Below, piece after piece: positions 14,247 to 23,346 of a stretch of DNA of 50,340 bases. This DNA comes from a virus, in the IMG/VR virus record IMGVR_UViG_3300021247_000232, positions 1 to 50,340 of that record; one strand, given 5' to 3'. The first letter of the stretch is position 1. Every line of letters starts with the position of its first letter. Made by a program: the position numbers and the translations under genes. Below the pieces are notes generated by a model that searched no databases, was not told the origin of the DNA, and worked only from the letters and a program-made list of their open reading frames with translations.

Positions 14247-16804
14247 TGAAAAATTTTTACACAAACGTTCAAGTCTACGGCTCACGTATCCTATATCGCG
14301 GAGTTGAAGATGGAAGAAAAGTTAGCCGTAAAATAGATTACTTCCCAACGCTGTATGTACCGTCACAAGTACCTACAGCGTTAACTACTGTTACAGGCAA
14401 GCATGTATCTGAAATGAAGCCTGGCAACATTCGTGAGTGCCGCGATTTCGTCAAGCAATACGAAGACGTTCAAGGTTTCAAAATTTACGGTAATCAACGA
14501 TATGAGTATCAGTTTATCTCCGACAATTTCTCTGATGATGTGGATTGGGATATCTCTCTCATGAACGTTGTCAATATGGATATTGAGGTGGAGTCTGATA
14601 ACGGATTCCCTGAACAGGAGTTTGCAAACGAAAAAGTTATCTCTATTACCATGAAGTCCAATCAAGGCGGCTTCGTGGTTTTTGGCTGTGGTGATTTCAA
14701 TAACACCCGCGATGATGTTGACTATCGTAAGTGCCGAGACGAGTATGATCTACTGAAGCGTTTCTTGGATCATTGGTCTGCTAACTATCCAGATGTAATC
14801 ACTGGTTGGAATGTAGAGCGTTTCGATATCGTCTACTTGGTTAATCGCATTCGTAAGATACTCGGTGATACTGATGCTAATAGGCTTTCGCCTTGGGGTG
14901 TGATTAACGAATCTAGAGCGACTAACAAGGTCGGTAAAGAAGAGATTGTATATAAGCTTCTCGGTGTTGCAACTCTCGACTACATCACAATGTACCGTAA
15001 GTTTCAACCTGGCGGCCAGTCTAAAGAATCTTATCGTCTAGACTTTATCGCAAGTGAAGAGATTGGTGAACGTAAGCTATCTTATGAAGAGTATGATAAT
15101 CTCCACACTCTCTATAAAAAGAACTATCAGCTATTCATTGAATATAACATTCAGGACGTTGAACTTGTTAGTCGTATTGATGACAAGTTGAAACTGATTG
15201 AATTGACACTAACTCTTGCATATGATAGTAAGACTAACCCAGATGACGCATTCTCTCAGGTGCGTATGTGGGATGCTATTGTCTATAACTATCTCCGTAA
15301 GAAGAATATGGTTGTCAATCCGATTGAGCGTCATAGCAAAGATTCTATGTATGAAGGCGCACATGTGAAAGATCCAATTCTTGGTAAGCACAAGTGGGTC
15401 GCTTCATTCGACTTGAACAGTCTGTATCCGCATTTGATCATGCAGTACAACATCAGCCCAGATACCATCATTGAACCAGAGAACTATGATGGAACTTTGC
15501 GTGAGTTTGTTTCTCGCAATCGCATTTCTGTGGATACTCTACTCAATCAAGAAATCAAGACCAGTGCGCTACAGACTGCTAACGTAACCCTGACACCTAA
15601 CGGACAGTTCTTTACAAAAGAACGCCATGGGTTCTTGCCTGAAATTATGGAGACAATGTACAATGACCGCTCTGCGTACAAGAAGAAGGCTATTACGGCT
15701 AAGAAAGAACTTGAAAAAGAGACCGACCCATCGAAACGCTATGAGATTGAGAAACGTATTGCACGATATAACAATCTCCAACTTGCGAAGAAAGTGTCGC
15801 TCAATTCCGCTTACGGCGCTCTTGGCAATGAATTTTTCCGATACTTTGATATTAGACAGGCCTCGGGTATTACCACGGCCGGTCAACTTTCTATTCGATG
15901 GATTGAAAACAAGATAAACGAGTATCTGAATAAGATTCTCAGAACGAAGGATCACGACTATGTTATTGCGTCAGATACGGACTCGATTTACCTCTCTCTT
16001 GACAAATTGGTGTGTGAAACTATTGTTAAGCAGAAGCCGAATGCAACTACAAGAGAAATCATCGCCTTCATGGATAAGGCGTGTGAAGATAGGATTCAAC
16101 CGTTTATCGACAAGGCTTATTCTGAACTTGCTGAATATGTAAACGCATATCAGCAGAAGATGCAGATGAAGCGTGAAGCTTTGGCTGACAAGGGTATTTG
16201 GACAGCCAAGAAGCGGTACATTCTGAATGTGTATAATAACGAAGGTGTTGAATATACCAATCCAAAGATCAAGGTGATGGGCCTTGAAATGGTCAAGTCA
16301 TCTACTCCTACATATTGTCGAAAGATCCTGTGGGAAGCAATTGATATTGTTCTGAACAAAACAGAAGATGATATGATTGATATGATTGAAACCTATCGTC
16401 AGGAATTTAGGTCTAGAAATATTGCAGACATTGCCTTCCCGCGTGGAGTAAATGGTCTTGCTAAGTTTTCTGATGTGAATATGATCTACGGTAAAGGTTG
16501 TCCAATTCACGTTAGAGGTTCATTGTTATACAATGCTTTGATCGTAACAATGAACTTAGACAAGAAATTACCCTTGATCAAAGAGGGCGAGAAGATCAAA
16601 TTTTTATTCTTGAAAGAGCCGAACACTATTCATTCGAATGTGATTGCATTCCCGCAATCTCTACCGGAAGAACTCAAATTGAAAGAATATATTGATTATG
16701 ATACACAATTCGAGAAGTCTTTCATTGATCCACTTCGAATAATTTTAGACAGCATTGGTTGGAAAACAGAACATGTTTCATCATTGGAGGATTTCTTCGC
16801 GTGA
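14246..16804 (+). CDS. 43: DNA polymerase, family B (T4 gp43-like)
   Basis: The replicative polymerase with 3'-5' proofreading. The 852 residues carry exonuclease motif I MDIEVES (111-117, equivalent to T4 Asp112), motif II NVERFD (189-194) and motif III YNIQDVEL (about 297). Polymerase motif A is DLNSLYPH (about 388), motif B is KKVSLNSAYGALGN, and motif C is ASDTDSIYL with the two catalytic aspartates, followed by KKRY. T4 gp43 is 898 residues, so it is slightly short but intact. The last bases overlap the methyltransferase start, and the gene opens the replication block with uvsX and gp41. No sliding clamp or clamp loader is in this window. Confidence 0.97.
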   Translation: MKNFYTNVQVYGSRILYRGVEDGRKVSRKIDYFPTLYVPSQVPTALTTVTGKHVSEMKPGNIRECRDFVKQYEDVQGFKIYGNQRYEYQFISDNFSDDVDWDISLMNVVNMDIEVESDNGFPEQEFANEKVISITMKSNQGGFVVFGCGDFNNTRDDVDYRKCRDEYDLLKRFLDHWSANYPDVITGWNVERFDIVYLVNRIRKILGDTDANRLSPWGVINESRATNKVGKEEIVYKLLGVATLDYITMYRKFQPGGQSKESYRLDFIASEEIGERKLSYEEYDNLHTLYKKNYQLFIEYNIQDVELVSRIDDKLKLIELTLTLAYDSKTNPDDAFSQVRMWDAIVYNYLRKKNMVVNPIERHSKDSMYEGAHVKDPILGKHKWVASFDLNSLYPHLIMQYNISPDTIIEPENYDGTLREFVSRNRISVDTLLNQEIKTSALQTANVTLTPNGQFFTKERHGFLPEIMETMYNDRSAYKKKAITAKKELEKETDPSKRYEIEKRIARYNNLQLAKKVSLNSAYGALGNEFFRYFDIRQASGITTAGQLSIRWIENKINEYLNKILRTKDHDYVIASDTDSIYLSLDKLVCETIVKQKPNATTREIIAFMDKACEDRIQPFIDKAYSELAEYVNAYQQKMQMKREALADKGIWTAKKRYILNVYNNEGVEYTNPKIKVMGLEMVKSSTPTYCRKILWEAIDIVLNKTEDDMIDMIETYRQEFRSRNIADIAFPRGVNGLAKFSDVNMIYGKGCPIHVRGSLLYNALIVTMNLDKKLPLIKEGEKIKFLFLKEPNTIHSNVIAFPQSLPEELKLKEYIDYDTQFEKSFIDPLRIILDSIGWKTEHVSSLEDFFA

Positions 16805-17307
16805 CACAAAATGAAATTAAAAAGCATAACGAGCAGTACTATGATGAGAAATCTATGTCTGTATGGAAAAACCGAGATATCTTGACTATTAAAGATATTA
16901 AAGTTCCTCAATACATTTATAATGGTCGAGTTGATCCTTTAGACCATAACACTGTGGTTTCAGAATACATCACAGAGATGAAAGAGACCTTTCAAGGTAA
17001 GACTATTTTAGATATTGGTTGTTGTGCTGGTATCAATAACATTATACTAACAAAAGCAGGCTTCACTATTATCGGATTAGATAACAGCATCTATTCTCTC
17101 AATGCTTCACTCTACACCATGGAGCTAAATGATGTATATTATAAGGTTGTTCTCGGTGATCATAATGATATTTCGAAGATGGAATATGATGTTCTGATTA
17201 TCAATCAGATGGATTATCTAGAAGAATTTATGAATGAGATTGGGCCAATCATCAAGAATGAACGTGAACGCGGTAAGTTCGTAATCATGACAAGGACAAA
17301 AAGATGA
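16801..17307 (+). CDS. Class I SAM methyltransferase
   Basis: GTG start overlapping the polymerase stop by 4 bases. The Rossmann SAM motif TILDIGCCAGINNIIL is followed by the acidic loop GLDNS and a VLGDHNDI segment. 168 residues. The N-terminal IKKHNEQYYDE and IYNGRVDPLDHNTV recall small-molecule or tRNA methyltransferases, but no catalytic signature for DNA methylation (such as NPPY) is present. Substrate unknown. Confidence 0.7.
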   Translation: MTQNEIKKHNEQYYDEKSMSVWKNRDILTIKDIKVPQYIYNGRVDPLDHNTVVSEYITEMKETFQGKTILDIGCCAGINNIILTKAGFTIIGLDNSIYSLNASLYTMELNDVYYKVVLGDHNDISKMEYDVLIINQMDYLEEFMNEIGPIIKNERERGKFVIMTRTKR

Positions 17308-17843
17308 GCCTAGATCAAATGACACGACTGGCTGGGTCTGGTAATCCTAATCGTGAGAAGGATGATTTCTATGCGACTCCTGATTGGGCTATCGATGCTC
17401 TATTAGATCGTGAAAAGTTTGATGGTGAGATTTGGGAACCGGCTTGTGGTGATGGAGCAATCTGTAAGCGATTAATAAAATATGGATACTCTGATATTCA
17501 TGCTACCGATCTGATTGATAGAGGTTATGGTGACGCACACTTTGACTTTATGAATAGTAGACGAGAAGCGGTCAATATCATTACCAATCCACCATTCAAG
17601 ATTGGAACTAAGTTTACTTTACATGCATTGAACTTGGCTTCCAAGAAAGTGGCTATCTTCAATAAGCTATCTTTTCTTGAGGGGAAAGAAAGAAGAGATA
17701 GACTTTACTCTTTGAATATGCTAGAATGCTGTTATGTATTCGGTGAACGAGTAGGATTTAATGGTGGCGGCGGTATGTTAGCCTTCGCTTGGTTTGTGTT
17801 CAACAAAGAATATAATGGTAAGCCTAGATTGGAATGGATATGA
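17304..17843 (+). CDS. DNA adenine methyltransferase-like protein
   Basis: EPACGDGAI (motif I) and NPPF (motif IV, N6-adenine type) are both present, with the phage-typical opening DDFYATPDWAIDALL. 179 residues, with no separate target-recognition domain. It may protect phage DNA from host restriction or act on another nucleic acid. It overlaps the previous gene by 4 bases and the next by 4. Confidence 0.8.
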   Translation: MSLDQMTRLAGSGNPNREKDDFYATPDWAIDALLDREKFDGEIWEPACGDGAICKRLIKYGYSDIHATDLIDRGYGDAHFDFMNSRREAVNIITNPPFKIGTKFTLHALNLASKKVAIFNKLSFLEGKERRDRLYSLNMLECCYVFGERVGFNGGGGMLAFAWFVFNKEYNGKPRLEWI

Positions 17844-18472
17844 GATATCAAATGTGTGATTGTGATCCGCTGGACTATTGTAAACATAAACAGAAGCGAG
17901 ATCGGGCACTCATTGATGCTCAAAAGAAAGTATATCAAGAATGGGTCAAAGCAACTGGTAAAGCAATAGAGGAACAGAGAATGAGTTGGTGTAACTGTGA
18001 TGCTTCGTGTGGTGAAAACAGATCACATAGAATTGGATCTGTTGGTTGTCGATTTGCAACAGAAGAAGAACATGATGCTTATTGGGATAGACAGAGAAAG
18101 GAATGGCCTACTATGAATTATGATGAGCCAAAGCGAGAACAACCTTATGTTGGATCTATGAAGCGCCCATGGGGTGAGTGGCATGTCCTTGATGTAGATC
18201 AGGGATACAAAGTCAAGCGACTGCATATTTTACCTGATCAAGCAATCTCACTTCAATATCACAATCATCGCTCAGAACACTGGACGATTGTACAGGGTGA
18301 AGGTAAAGTCATCGTTGATGGTAATATCTTCACTGTCTCTAAGGGTGAATCATTTCATGTGCCGAGAATGGCTCTACATAAGATTACGAATACCCATCTA
18401 AATGAAACTTTGATTGCTATCGAAGTCCAGATGGGTGAAATATGCAGTGAAGAAGATATTGTTAGGTGTTAA
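17840..18472 (+). CDS. Cupin protein with mannose-6-phosphate isomerase type II domain
   Basis: The C-terminal 110 residues match the cupin domain of ManC/AlgA-type enzymes: RPWGEWHVLDVD, KRLHILPDQAISLQYHNHRSEHW, VQGEGKV, then the FHVPRMALHKITN block, which includes the metal-binding histidines. The domain interconverts mannose-6-P and fructose-6-P. The N-terminal 90 residues are different: cysteine-rich (CDCDPLDYC, CNCDASC) and charged, with no known match. The start is either 17834 or 17840; I prefer 17840 with its 4-base overlap. The guanylyltransferase half is missing. It links to the GDP-mannose epimerase 12 kb upstream. Confidence 0.8.
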   Translation: MRYQMCDCDPLDYCKHKQKRDRALIDAQKKVYQEWVKATGKAIEEQRMSWCNCDASCGENRSHRIGSVGCRFATEEEHDAYWDRQRKEWPTMNYDEPKREQPYVGSMKRPWGEWHVLDVDQGYKVKRLHILPDQAISLQYHNHRSEHWTIVQGEGKVIVDGNIFTVSKGESFHVPRMALHKITNTHLNETLIAIEVQMGEICSEEDIVRC

Positions 18473-18481
18473 GGAGATAAA

Positions 18482-19549
18482 ATGTCAGCATTGATGGATA
18501 AGATTAAGAAGAATACGACTATTATGGGCACAGCAATGCTCAAAGAGTCGAAGATTTTTGGCAACAAGGATATGATCACCACTCCTGTACCAATGATTAA
18601 CGTTGCATTGGGTGGAGATATTGACGGTGGCCTTACGCCAGGTTTGACTGTTCTTGCAGGCCCGTCGAAGCACTTCAAGACTTTGTTTGCTCTTGTTATG
18701 GGCGCAGCATTCTTGAAGAAGTATGAAGACGGCGTAGTTCTGTTTTACGATTCAGAGTTTGGTACTCCAATCAAGTATTTTGAATCGCTAAACATTGATA
18801 TGAGCCGTGTTGTTCATACTCCGATCACAGATATTGAATTGCTTAAGCAAGACATTATGGTTCAGCTTAAAGGCTTTGATCGCAAAGATAAGGTGATGAT
18901 CATTGTTGACTCGGTCGGTAATCTAGCTTCTCGTAAAGAAGTTGATGATGCGCTTGACGGCAAGACAGTCGTTGATATGACTCGCGCAAAGGCAATGAAG
19001 TCTTTGTTCCGCATGGTCACACCACATTTAACGATCAAGGATATTCCTATGATCACAATCAATCACACATATCAGACATTGGAAATGTTCTCTAAGGCTG
19101 TCGTGTCTGGTGGTACTGGCATCTACTATTCGGCTGATACGATTTGGATCATCGGCCGTCAGCAAGATAAGGACGACAAGACAAAGCAGATCGACGGATA
19201 TCACTTCATCATTAACATTGAGAAGTCCCGATATGTTCGTGAGAAGTCTAAGATTCCTATCTCTGTTTCATACGAACAGGGTATTAACAGATGGTCTGGC
19301 TTCCTTGAACTTGCACTTGAAGCAAAGGTACTTGGAAAGCCTCTTTCTGGTCGTTATGAACGTATCGATGCTGATGGTGTGTTCTTTGGTCCTCGCTACA
19401 AGGAAGAAGAAATCATTTCTAATGATGCATTCTGGGAAGACATTCTTAAGACCACTAACTTCCGTGATTGGATACGTGAGAAGTATTCTGTTGCTGGTGC
19501 TGGCAGTCTCATTCAAAATAGTCCTGAAGAAGTGGGAGAAGACGAATGA
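18482..19549 (+). CDS. uvsX: UvsX RecA-like recombinase
   Basis: A DNA strand-exchange ATPase for recombination-dependent replication. Walker A is GPSKHFKT (60-67), Walker B is in KVMIIVDSVGN, and TINHTYQT is the sensor/L1 region, all as in T4 UvsX. 355 residues, a normal length. A strong AAGGAGA site precedes the ATG. The stop overlaps the next start by 4 bases. Confidence 0.95.
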   Translation: MSALMDKIKKNTTIMGTAMLKESKIFGNKDMITTPVPMINVALGGDIDGGLTPGLTVLAGPSKHFKTLFALVMGAAFLKKYEDGVVLFYDSEFGTPIKYFESLNIDMSRVVHTPITDIELLKQDIMVQLKGFDRKDKVMIIVDSVGNLASRKEVDDALDGKTVVDMTRAKAMKSLFRMVTPHLTIKDIPMITINHTYQTLEMFSKAVVSGGTGIYYSADTIWIIGRQQDKDDKTKQIDGYHFIINIEKSRYVREKSKIPISVSYEQGINRWSGFLELALEAKVLGKPLSGRYERIDADGVFFGPRYKEEEIISNDAFWEDILKTTNFRDWIREKYSVAGAGSLIQNSPEEVGEDE

Positions 19550-19875
19550 GTGTCGGTAAATTATACAAGTTCCGCGATGATCTAAAGCAATACGATACTG
19601 TACCTATTGAATTATTGACAGAGAAGTATCAAGGTGTTATACTGCGATATACAAATGTTAGTGTGAAAGAGTTGGAAGATAATTCAGCAAGTCTAATTTT
19701 CGGCTATGATTTAGTCGAAATGGGTAAACACACTGAGACCAATCTGCGTCGGAGCAAAGACTTTGATCAGCATATTGGAACAATTCTCAACGAAATGATC
19801 TTAGAGGTAGTAGACGATGACATTGCAAAATCAAAGCTTAGAAAAGACGATACTAACGAGTTTGTTGAAGAGTGA
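19546..19875 (+). CDS. Conserved replication-block protein, 109 aa
   Basis: It lies between uvsX and the helicase gene, where T4 has gene 40, but no similarity to T4 gp40 is obvious. The product is soluble and has the shape of a small strand-then-helix protein (VPIELLTEKYQGVILRYTN, then ILNEMILEVVDDD). It overlaps the helicase by 59 bases, an unusually long overlap, and the helicase start is supported by homology. A recombination-accessory role is a guess from position. Confidence 0.65.
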   Translation: MSVGKLYKFRDDLKQYDTVPIELLTEKYQGVILRYTNVSVKELEDNSASLIFGYDLVEMGKHTETNLRRSKDFDQHIGTILNEMILEVVDDDIAKSKLRKDDTNEFVEE

Positions 19876-21223
19876 AGACTACACTCGAAAGGTATTGCCT
19901 TATCTAAAGCCTGAGTATTTCCTTGTCGAAGAAGATCGTATTGTCTACAAAGAAATTCAGAGTTTCATTCTTAAGTACAATCAAGTTCCTAATCGCTCTG
20001 CATTGATGATCGAAATTGATGCCCTTAAAAACATCAAAGAAGATCAGGTTAAATCGATTACGGAATTTCTAGATTCGGTTAAGACGAACACTGATACTCC
20101 AAATGACCAGTGGCTTGTTGATAGTACCGAAAAGTTCTGTCAAGAAAAGGCTCTATATCATGCGATTATGTCCTCAATTGAAATCATGAATAACAAGAAT
20201 GGTGCTCTGACAACGGGCGCCATTCCCTCTATTCTATCTGATGCTCTGGCCGTATCGTTTGATCCAAATGTCGGTCACGACTATCTTGAAGATTTCGATA
20301 AGCGATATGATTACTATCATCGTGTACTAGAGAAGATTCCGTTTGATCTAGAGTTCTTCAATAAGATCACGAAAGATGGTCTGCCGAAGAAGACATTGAA
20401 TATCGCACTGGCTGGTACTGGTGTTGGTAAGTCATTGTTCATGTGTCATGTTGCTGCTTCTGCTCTCAATCAAGGCAAGAATGTATTGTATATCACTCTT
20501 GAGTTGGCCGAAGAAGAAGTTGCAAAGCGTATCGATGCCAATCTTATGAATATCACATTCGAAGACCTGATGGCTCTTCCGAAAGATATGTATGAGAAGA
20601 AAGCATCTGTGCTTAAGTCTAAGACAAACGGTAAGCTGATTGTCAAAGAGTATCCAACTGCTGGTGCATCTTCAATGCATTTCAAGGCTCTACTCAATGA
20701 GTTGAACCTGAAGAAGTCATTTAGGCCAGATATCATCTTTGTTGACTATCTGAATATCTGTATGTCCTCGCGCGTGAAGCCTGGTTCTAATATCAACTCA
20801 TACACCTATATCAAGTCTATTGCCGAAGAGCTACGCGGTCTTGCTGTAGAGTTTGAAGTTCCATTAGTATCAGCTACACAAACGACCAGAAGCGGCTTTA
20901 CTTCTTCCGATGTTGGTCTTGAAGATACTTCGGAATCATTTGGTCTGCCAGCTACAGCCGACTTCATGTTTGCGTTGATTTCCACTGAAGAGCTACAAGA
21001 GCTTGGCCAGATTATGGTAAAGCAATTGAAGAACCGATATAATGATCCTACAATGAACAAAAGATTTGTTTTGGGTATTGATAGATCGAAGATGAAGTTG
21101 TATGATGTGGAGAATTCGGCTCAGATAGACATTGTAGATAGTGGGCAGACTTCTAGCGTGCCTAAGATTCCGCAGAAACAATTTGGAAACAATAAAGATA
21201 AGTTCAAAGGATTTAAAGTATGA
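19817..21223 (+). CDS. 41: Replicative DNA helicase (T4 gp41, DnaB family)
   Basis: A hexameric 5'-3' helicase of the replication fork. Walker A GTGVGKS (200-206), the ITLELAEEEVAKR segment, Walker B IIFVDYLN, and ATQTTRSG (motif 3) define the DnaB RecA-like domain. The N-terminal 150 residues form the helical domain and resemble T4 gp41 (LPYLKPEYF corresponding to its MDSEYF region). 468 residues against 475 in T4. The C-terminal tail is basic and low in complexity. The N-terminus overlaps the previous gene by 59 bases. Confidence 0.95.
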   Translation: MTLQNQSLEKTILTSLLKSEDYTRKVLPYLKPEYFLVEEDRIVYKEIQSFILKYNQVPNRSALMIEIDALKNIKEDQVKSITEFLDSVKTNTDTPNDQWLVDSTEKFCQEKALYHAIMSSIEIMNNKNGALTTGAIPSILSDALAVSFDPNVGHDYLEDFDKRYDYYHRVLEKIPFDLEFFNKITKDGLPKKTLNIALAGTGVGKSLFMCHVAASALNQGKNVLYITLELAEEEVAKRIDANLMNITFEDLMALPKDMYEKKASVLKSKTNGKLIVKEYPTAGASSMHFKALLNELNLKKSFRPDIIFVDYLNICMSSRVKPGSNINSYTYIKSIAEELRGLAVEFEVPLVSATQTTRSGFTSSDVGLEDTSESFGLPATADFMFALISTEELQELGQIMVKQLKNRYNDPTMNKRFVLGIDRSKMKLYDVENSAQIDIVDSGQTSSVPKIPQKQFGNNKDKFKGFKV

Positions 21224-21423
21224 GTGAGATGCCAAAAGTCAGAAGTATCTATGAAGATATTACAATGAGAGGATTTGCTACGGTATGGGCTGAACAATGT
21301 AATCGATATAATGGAAGACTTTTAGTCGGTGAGAAATCTCATTGGTGCCCAGATTTCGATTATCTGCCAATAGATGAAACATGCAAAGAAATTGAAGCCT
21401 GCACATGTAAGTGGAAGTCATGA
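21220..21423 (+). CDS. Hypothetical protein, 67 aa
   Basis: ATGA overlap with the helicase stop. Cysteines at the C-terminal end (ETCKEIEACTCKW) and one earlier (HWCPDF) could bind a metal. No family recognised. Confidence 0.6.
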   Translation: MSEMPKVRSIYEDITMRGFATVWAEQCNRYNGRLLVGEKSHWCPDFDYLPIDETCKEIEACTCKWKS

Positions 21424-21827
21424 TAGTAGAAGATGTTGACATTGAGATAAAAAAGTTCAAGATGTTTGCTGAGAAGGCCGACAGTGAACAGAAGATTATA
21501 GACCTTTGTAAGAAGTATCTCAAGCACAAAGGTGTTGATACTGATGCTCCTCTTGTAAACCATTTTAAACCTAGAGAACCTGAAAGAATATATGTTGGAA
21601 TGAAAGATATTATATCTGTCCATGGTCAACATACAGTGGATGGTTGGGACATGTCTGCCTTGCAAACAAGTGAACAAATGATACATGCTAAAAAATATGT
21701 GATAGATAAGATTTTATATGAGATAGTTAGAAACGATATGATTCTATTCGATACATATAAAGACATGGCAAACTATCAAACAATCATCAAAGGCAAACTC
21801 AACGTGTGGAAGGAACCAACAAAGTGA
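21420..21827 (+). CDS. Hypothetical protein, 135 aa
   Basis: ATG 21420 overlaps the previous stop by 4 bases and follows GGAAG. The helical N-terminus (DIEIKKFKMFAEKADSEQ) is followed by a mixed segment ending NVWKEPTK. No recognised family or motif. Confidence 0.6.
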   Translation: MIVEDVDIEIKKFKMFAEKADSEQKIIDLCKKYLKHKGVDTDAPLVNHFKPREPERIYVGMKDIISVHGQHTVDGWDMSALQTSEQMIHAKKYVIDKILYEIVRNDMILFDTYKDMANYQTIIKGKLNVWKEPTK

Positions 21828-22066
21828 AGATGACCAAGTATGAAGTAGTGCCGTTTAAGGATAATCATGACTATATGTGGGCAGTCTATGAATTTGCCAC
21901 TGAGCAGGTCATCGATACTTTCTATTTTGAGGAAGATGCAAATTCTTTAGCTAAGAGACTAGACCGAGGTCACGGATTCGCTGGGTGGACGCCAGCCTTT
22001 CTTCTAACCAAGGTTGTAGTCAAGGAAGATATCAACCAGAAGTTTAACCAGCTATTCAAGGCATAA
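21824..22066 (+). CDS. Hypothetical protein, 80 aa
   Basis: GTG 21824 gives a 4-base overlap with the previous stop and follows AAGGA; ATG 21830 is an alternative. The pattern YEVVPFKDNHDYMWAVYEFATEQVIDTFYFEEDANSLAKRL is an uncharacterised phage-type fold. Last gene before a strong terminator-like hairpin, so it closes the replication operon. Confidence 0.6.
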   Translation: MKMTKYEVVPFKDNHDYMWAVYEFATEQVIDTFYFEEDANSLAKRLDRGHGFAGWTPAFLLTKVVVKEDINQKFNQLFKA

Positions 22067-22093
22067 CGCCTTCCAATATGACTTTCTGAGTGG

Positions 22094-22123
22094 AAAGCGT
22101 TTCCGAAGCTACGGAGGCGCTTT
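22094..22123 (+). terminator. Hairpin closing the replication operon
   Basis: AAAGCGTTTCCG (22094-22105) pairs with CGGAGGCGCTTT (22112-22123), 12 bp with two G-U pairs and a 6-base loop, followed by T then CTGG. The T run is short, so termination may be partial. Confidence 0.6.
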
Positions 22124-22259
22124 TCTGGTCTGGGCCGCTATGTCTGCCTCTAGCCAGCGGATGACGCTCCAAGACGCTCCGGGCGCTCTGGAAAAACCAT
22201 AATGAAATCAATAGCTTACGGTATGCGCTGGACGCAGATCAGACATGCAAAACCAAACA
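22124..22259 (+). other. Intergenic region without a gene
   Basis: No ORF with a usable start. It is GC-richer than its surroundings, with repeated GACGCTCC and CGGGCGCT-like segments. It ends in the upstream part of the promoter at 22260. No RNA gene recognised. Confidence 0.5.
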
Positions 22260-22288
22260 TTGAAAGTGGGGGGTTTAATCACTATATC
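22246..22288 (+). promoter_or_regulatory. Phage-repeated promoter, copy 1
   Basis: TTGAAA (22260-22265), 17 bases, TATATC (22283-22288). The upstream ATGCAAAACCAAACA and downstream CCAGTATGTAA are nearly identical to the copy at 26049-26091. Drives the small-gene block from 22317. Confidence 0.65.
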
Positions 22289-22316
22289 CAGTATGTAACA
22301 AGAGAGACTTATAGAC

Positions 22317-22745
22317 ATGATCACCCTTGCTCAATACCTCCGCGACCGCAACGCTGCTACTGAAGCGTGGGTTGCCGAAGACCCGACTAATCGTTGGGCT
22401 GGCATGTACACTGAAGACCTCGCCCATTGGGCCGAGATCGGTGTGCTGACCATGCGCGACTTTCTGCGATACGAGATGGAGACCCAGTATTCGGATCTTC
22501 ACAAGGATGCTTACGGCTTCCGCCCGCGCGATATCAATATCTCGGAGTGGTCGTATGAAGAGTTGGTCGAGGAGACCGACCGCATGTATCGTTACATGGA
22601 ATCTCAGGCTGAGTATGATGCTCAGTGGGAGATTCAGGAAGCGGCGTATCGCGCCGAGCAGGAAGCAGAACATGCTGCTTGGCTCGCTGAACAGCCCGAA
22701 GCCATCGATTATGTGGCCTGTCACTATCAGGAAGGTTGGCTCTAA
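22317..22745 (+). CDS. Hypothetical protein, 142 aa, acidic and Trp/Tyr-rich
   Basis: First gene of the promoter at 22260. Codon use is more GC-rich than in neighbouring genes (many GCC, GAC and CGC). The C-terminal third is a long Glu/Ala-rich helix (YDAQWEIQEAAYRAEQEAEHAAWL). The ribosome-binding site is weak (AGAGAGAC). No family recognised. Possibly acquired separately from its surroundings. Confidence 0.65.
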   Translation: MITLAQYLRDRNAATEAWVAEDPTNRWAGMYTEDLAHWAEIGVLTMRDFLRYEMETQYSDLHKDAYGFRPRDINISEWSYEELVEETDRMYRYMESQAEYDAQWEIQEAAYRAEQEAEHAAWLAEQPEAIDYVACHYQEGWL

Positions 22746-22837
22746 TGCTTGAAGTTCTAATCCGCGTTTCGCTTTTTGTTGCCATGGTCGCATTTGCCGC
22801 CTGGTTCTGGACAACTCTTTTCTCTTGGGTGTTCTAA
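22745..22837 (+). CDS. Single-span membrane peptide, 30 aa
   Basis: ATG shares a base with the previous stop, and the stop shares one with the next start. The product is nearly all hydrophobic (LFVAMVAFAAWFWTTLF), a single transmembrane segment. Likely real because of the tight packing; function unknown. Confidence 0.5.
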   Translation: MLEVLIRVSLFVAMVAFAAWFWTTLFSWVF

Positions 22838-23028
22838 TGCTTACAATCTACAAAGTCATTGGTTGGACGAACCCTATTGATTGGGCGTCTCCCACAAAGG
22901 CTTGCACTCTTGGCTACTTTCAGTCCCGTTTTGGCGCTGAAGACAAGATTGCTGATATGAAAAGCGAACCCGACTATGGTTATGACTGGTCAGAGTTTGA
23001 GATTGAGGAAATTGGGGTATGGCCGTAA
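22837..23028 (+). CDS. Hypothetical protein, 63 aa
   Basis: ATG 22837 overlaps the previous stop by one base. The pattern YKVIGWTNPIDWASPTKACTLGYFQSRFGAEDKIADM suggests a small globular protein. Unknown family. Confidence 0.6.
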   Translation: MLTIYKVIGWTNPIDWASPTKACTLGYFQSRFGAEDKIADMKSEPDYGYDWSEFEIEEIGVWP

Positions 23029-23213
23029 TGTCTAAGTTTAAGATGTATCAGATGGTCCGAATCAAGGGCATGCCGAAAGGTGATATTAACGAGTTTGCGA
23101 AAATTCGTGGTGTACACGGTGACGGTACGTACTGGATTGCGAACCTTAATTCGCCCTTTTCGGGCACGATTAGCGCCGTTGTGACGGCGGAGGAGATTGA
23201 AAGTCTTGCTTAG
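23028..23213 (+). CDS. Hypothetical protein, 61 aa
   Basis: ATG 23028 shares its A with the previous stop. A basic N-terminus is followed by strand-rich sequence (KIRGVHGDGTYWIANL), similar to small SH3-like phage proteins. No firm family. Confidence 0.55.
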   Translation: MSKFKMYQMVRIKGMPKGDINEFAKIRGVHGDGTYWIANLNSPFSGTISAVVTAEEIESLA

Positions 23214-23346
23214 AATTCTGATGGGTATGGTTCTTGGCGCATCCGCTGCGACTGGACTTGGATTTCAGATTGTGATGGGCACTATCGGCTTAGGTCTTAT
23301 GACTTGGGGCTTCTATTCAATGCTTATGAATGGTGAATTGGAATAA
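23206..23346 (+). CDS. Two-span membrane peptide, 46 aa (TTG start)
   Basis: TTG 23206 lies 11 bases after GGAGGA and overlaps the previous gene; ATG 23221 is the alternative. Two glycine-rich hydrophobic stretches (ILMGMVLGASAATGLGF and IVMGTIGLGLMTWGFY) should span the membrane as a hairpin. Function unknown. Confidence 0.5.
   Translation: MLRILMGMVLGASAATGLGFQIVMGTIGLGLMTWGFYSMLMNGELE

Noticed and set aside
13805-14272. 155-codon minus-strand ORF opposite the Sm-like gene
   Set aside because: No ribosome-binding site and no recognisable domain; the + frame is conserved and coupled to the polymerase gene.
22275-22814. 179-codon minus-strand ORF
   Set aside because: Antisense to a translated small-gene block with a promoter on the + strand; composition reflects the complementary GC-rich codons.
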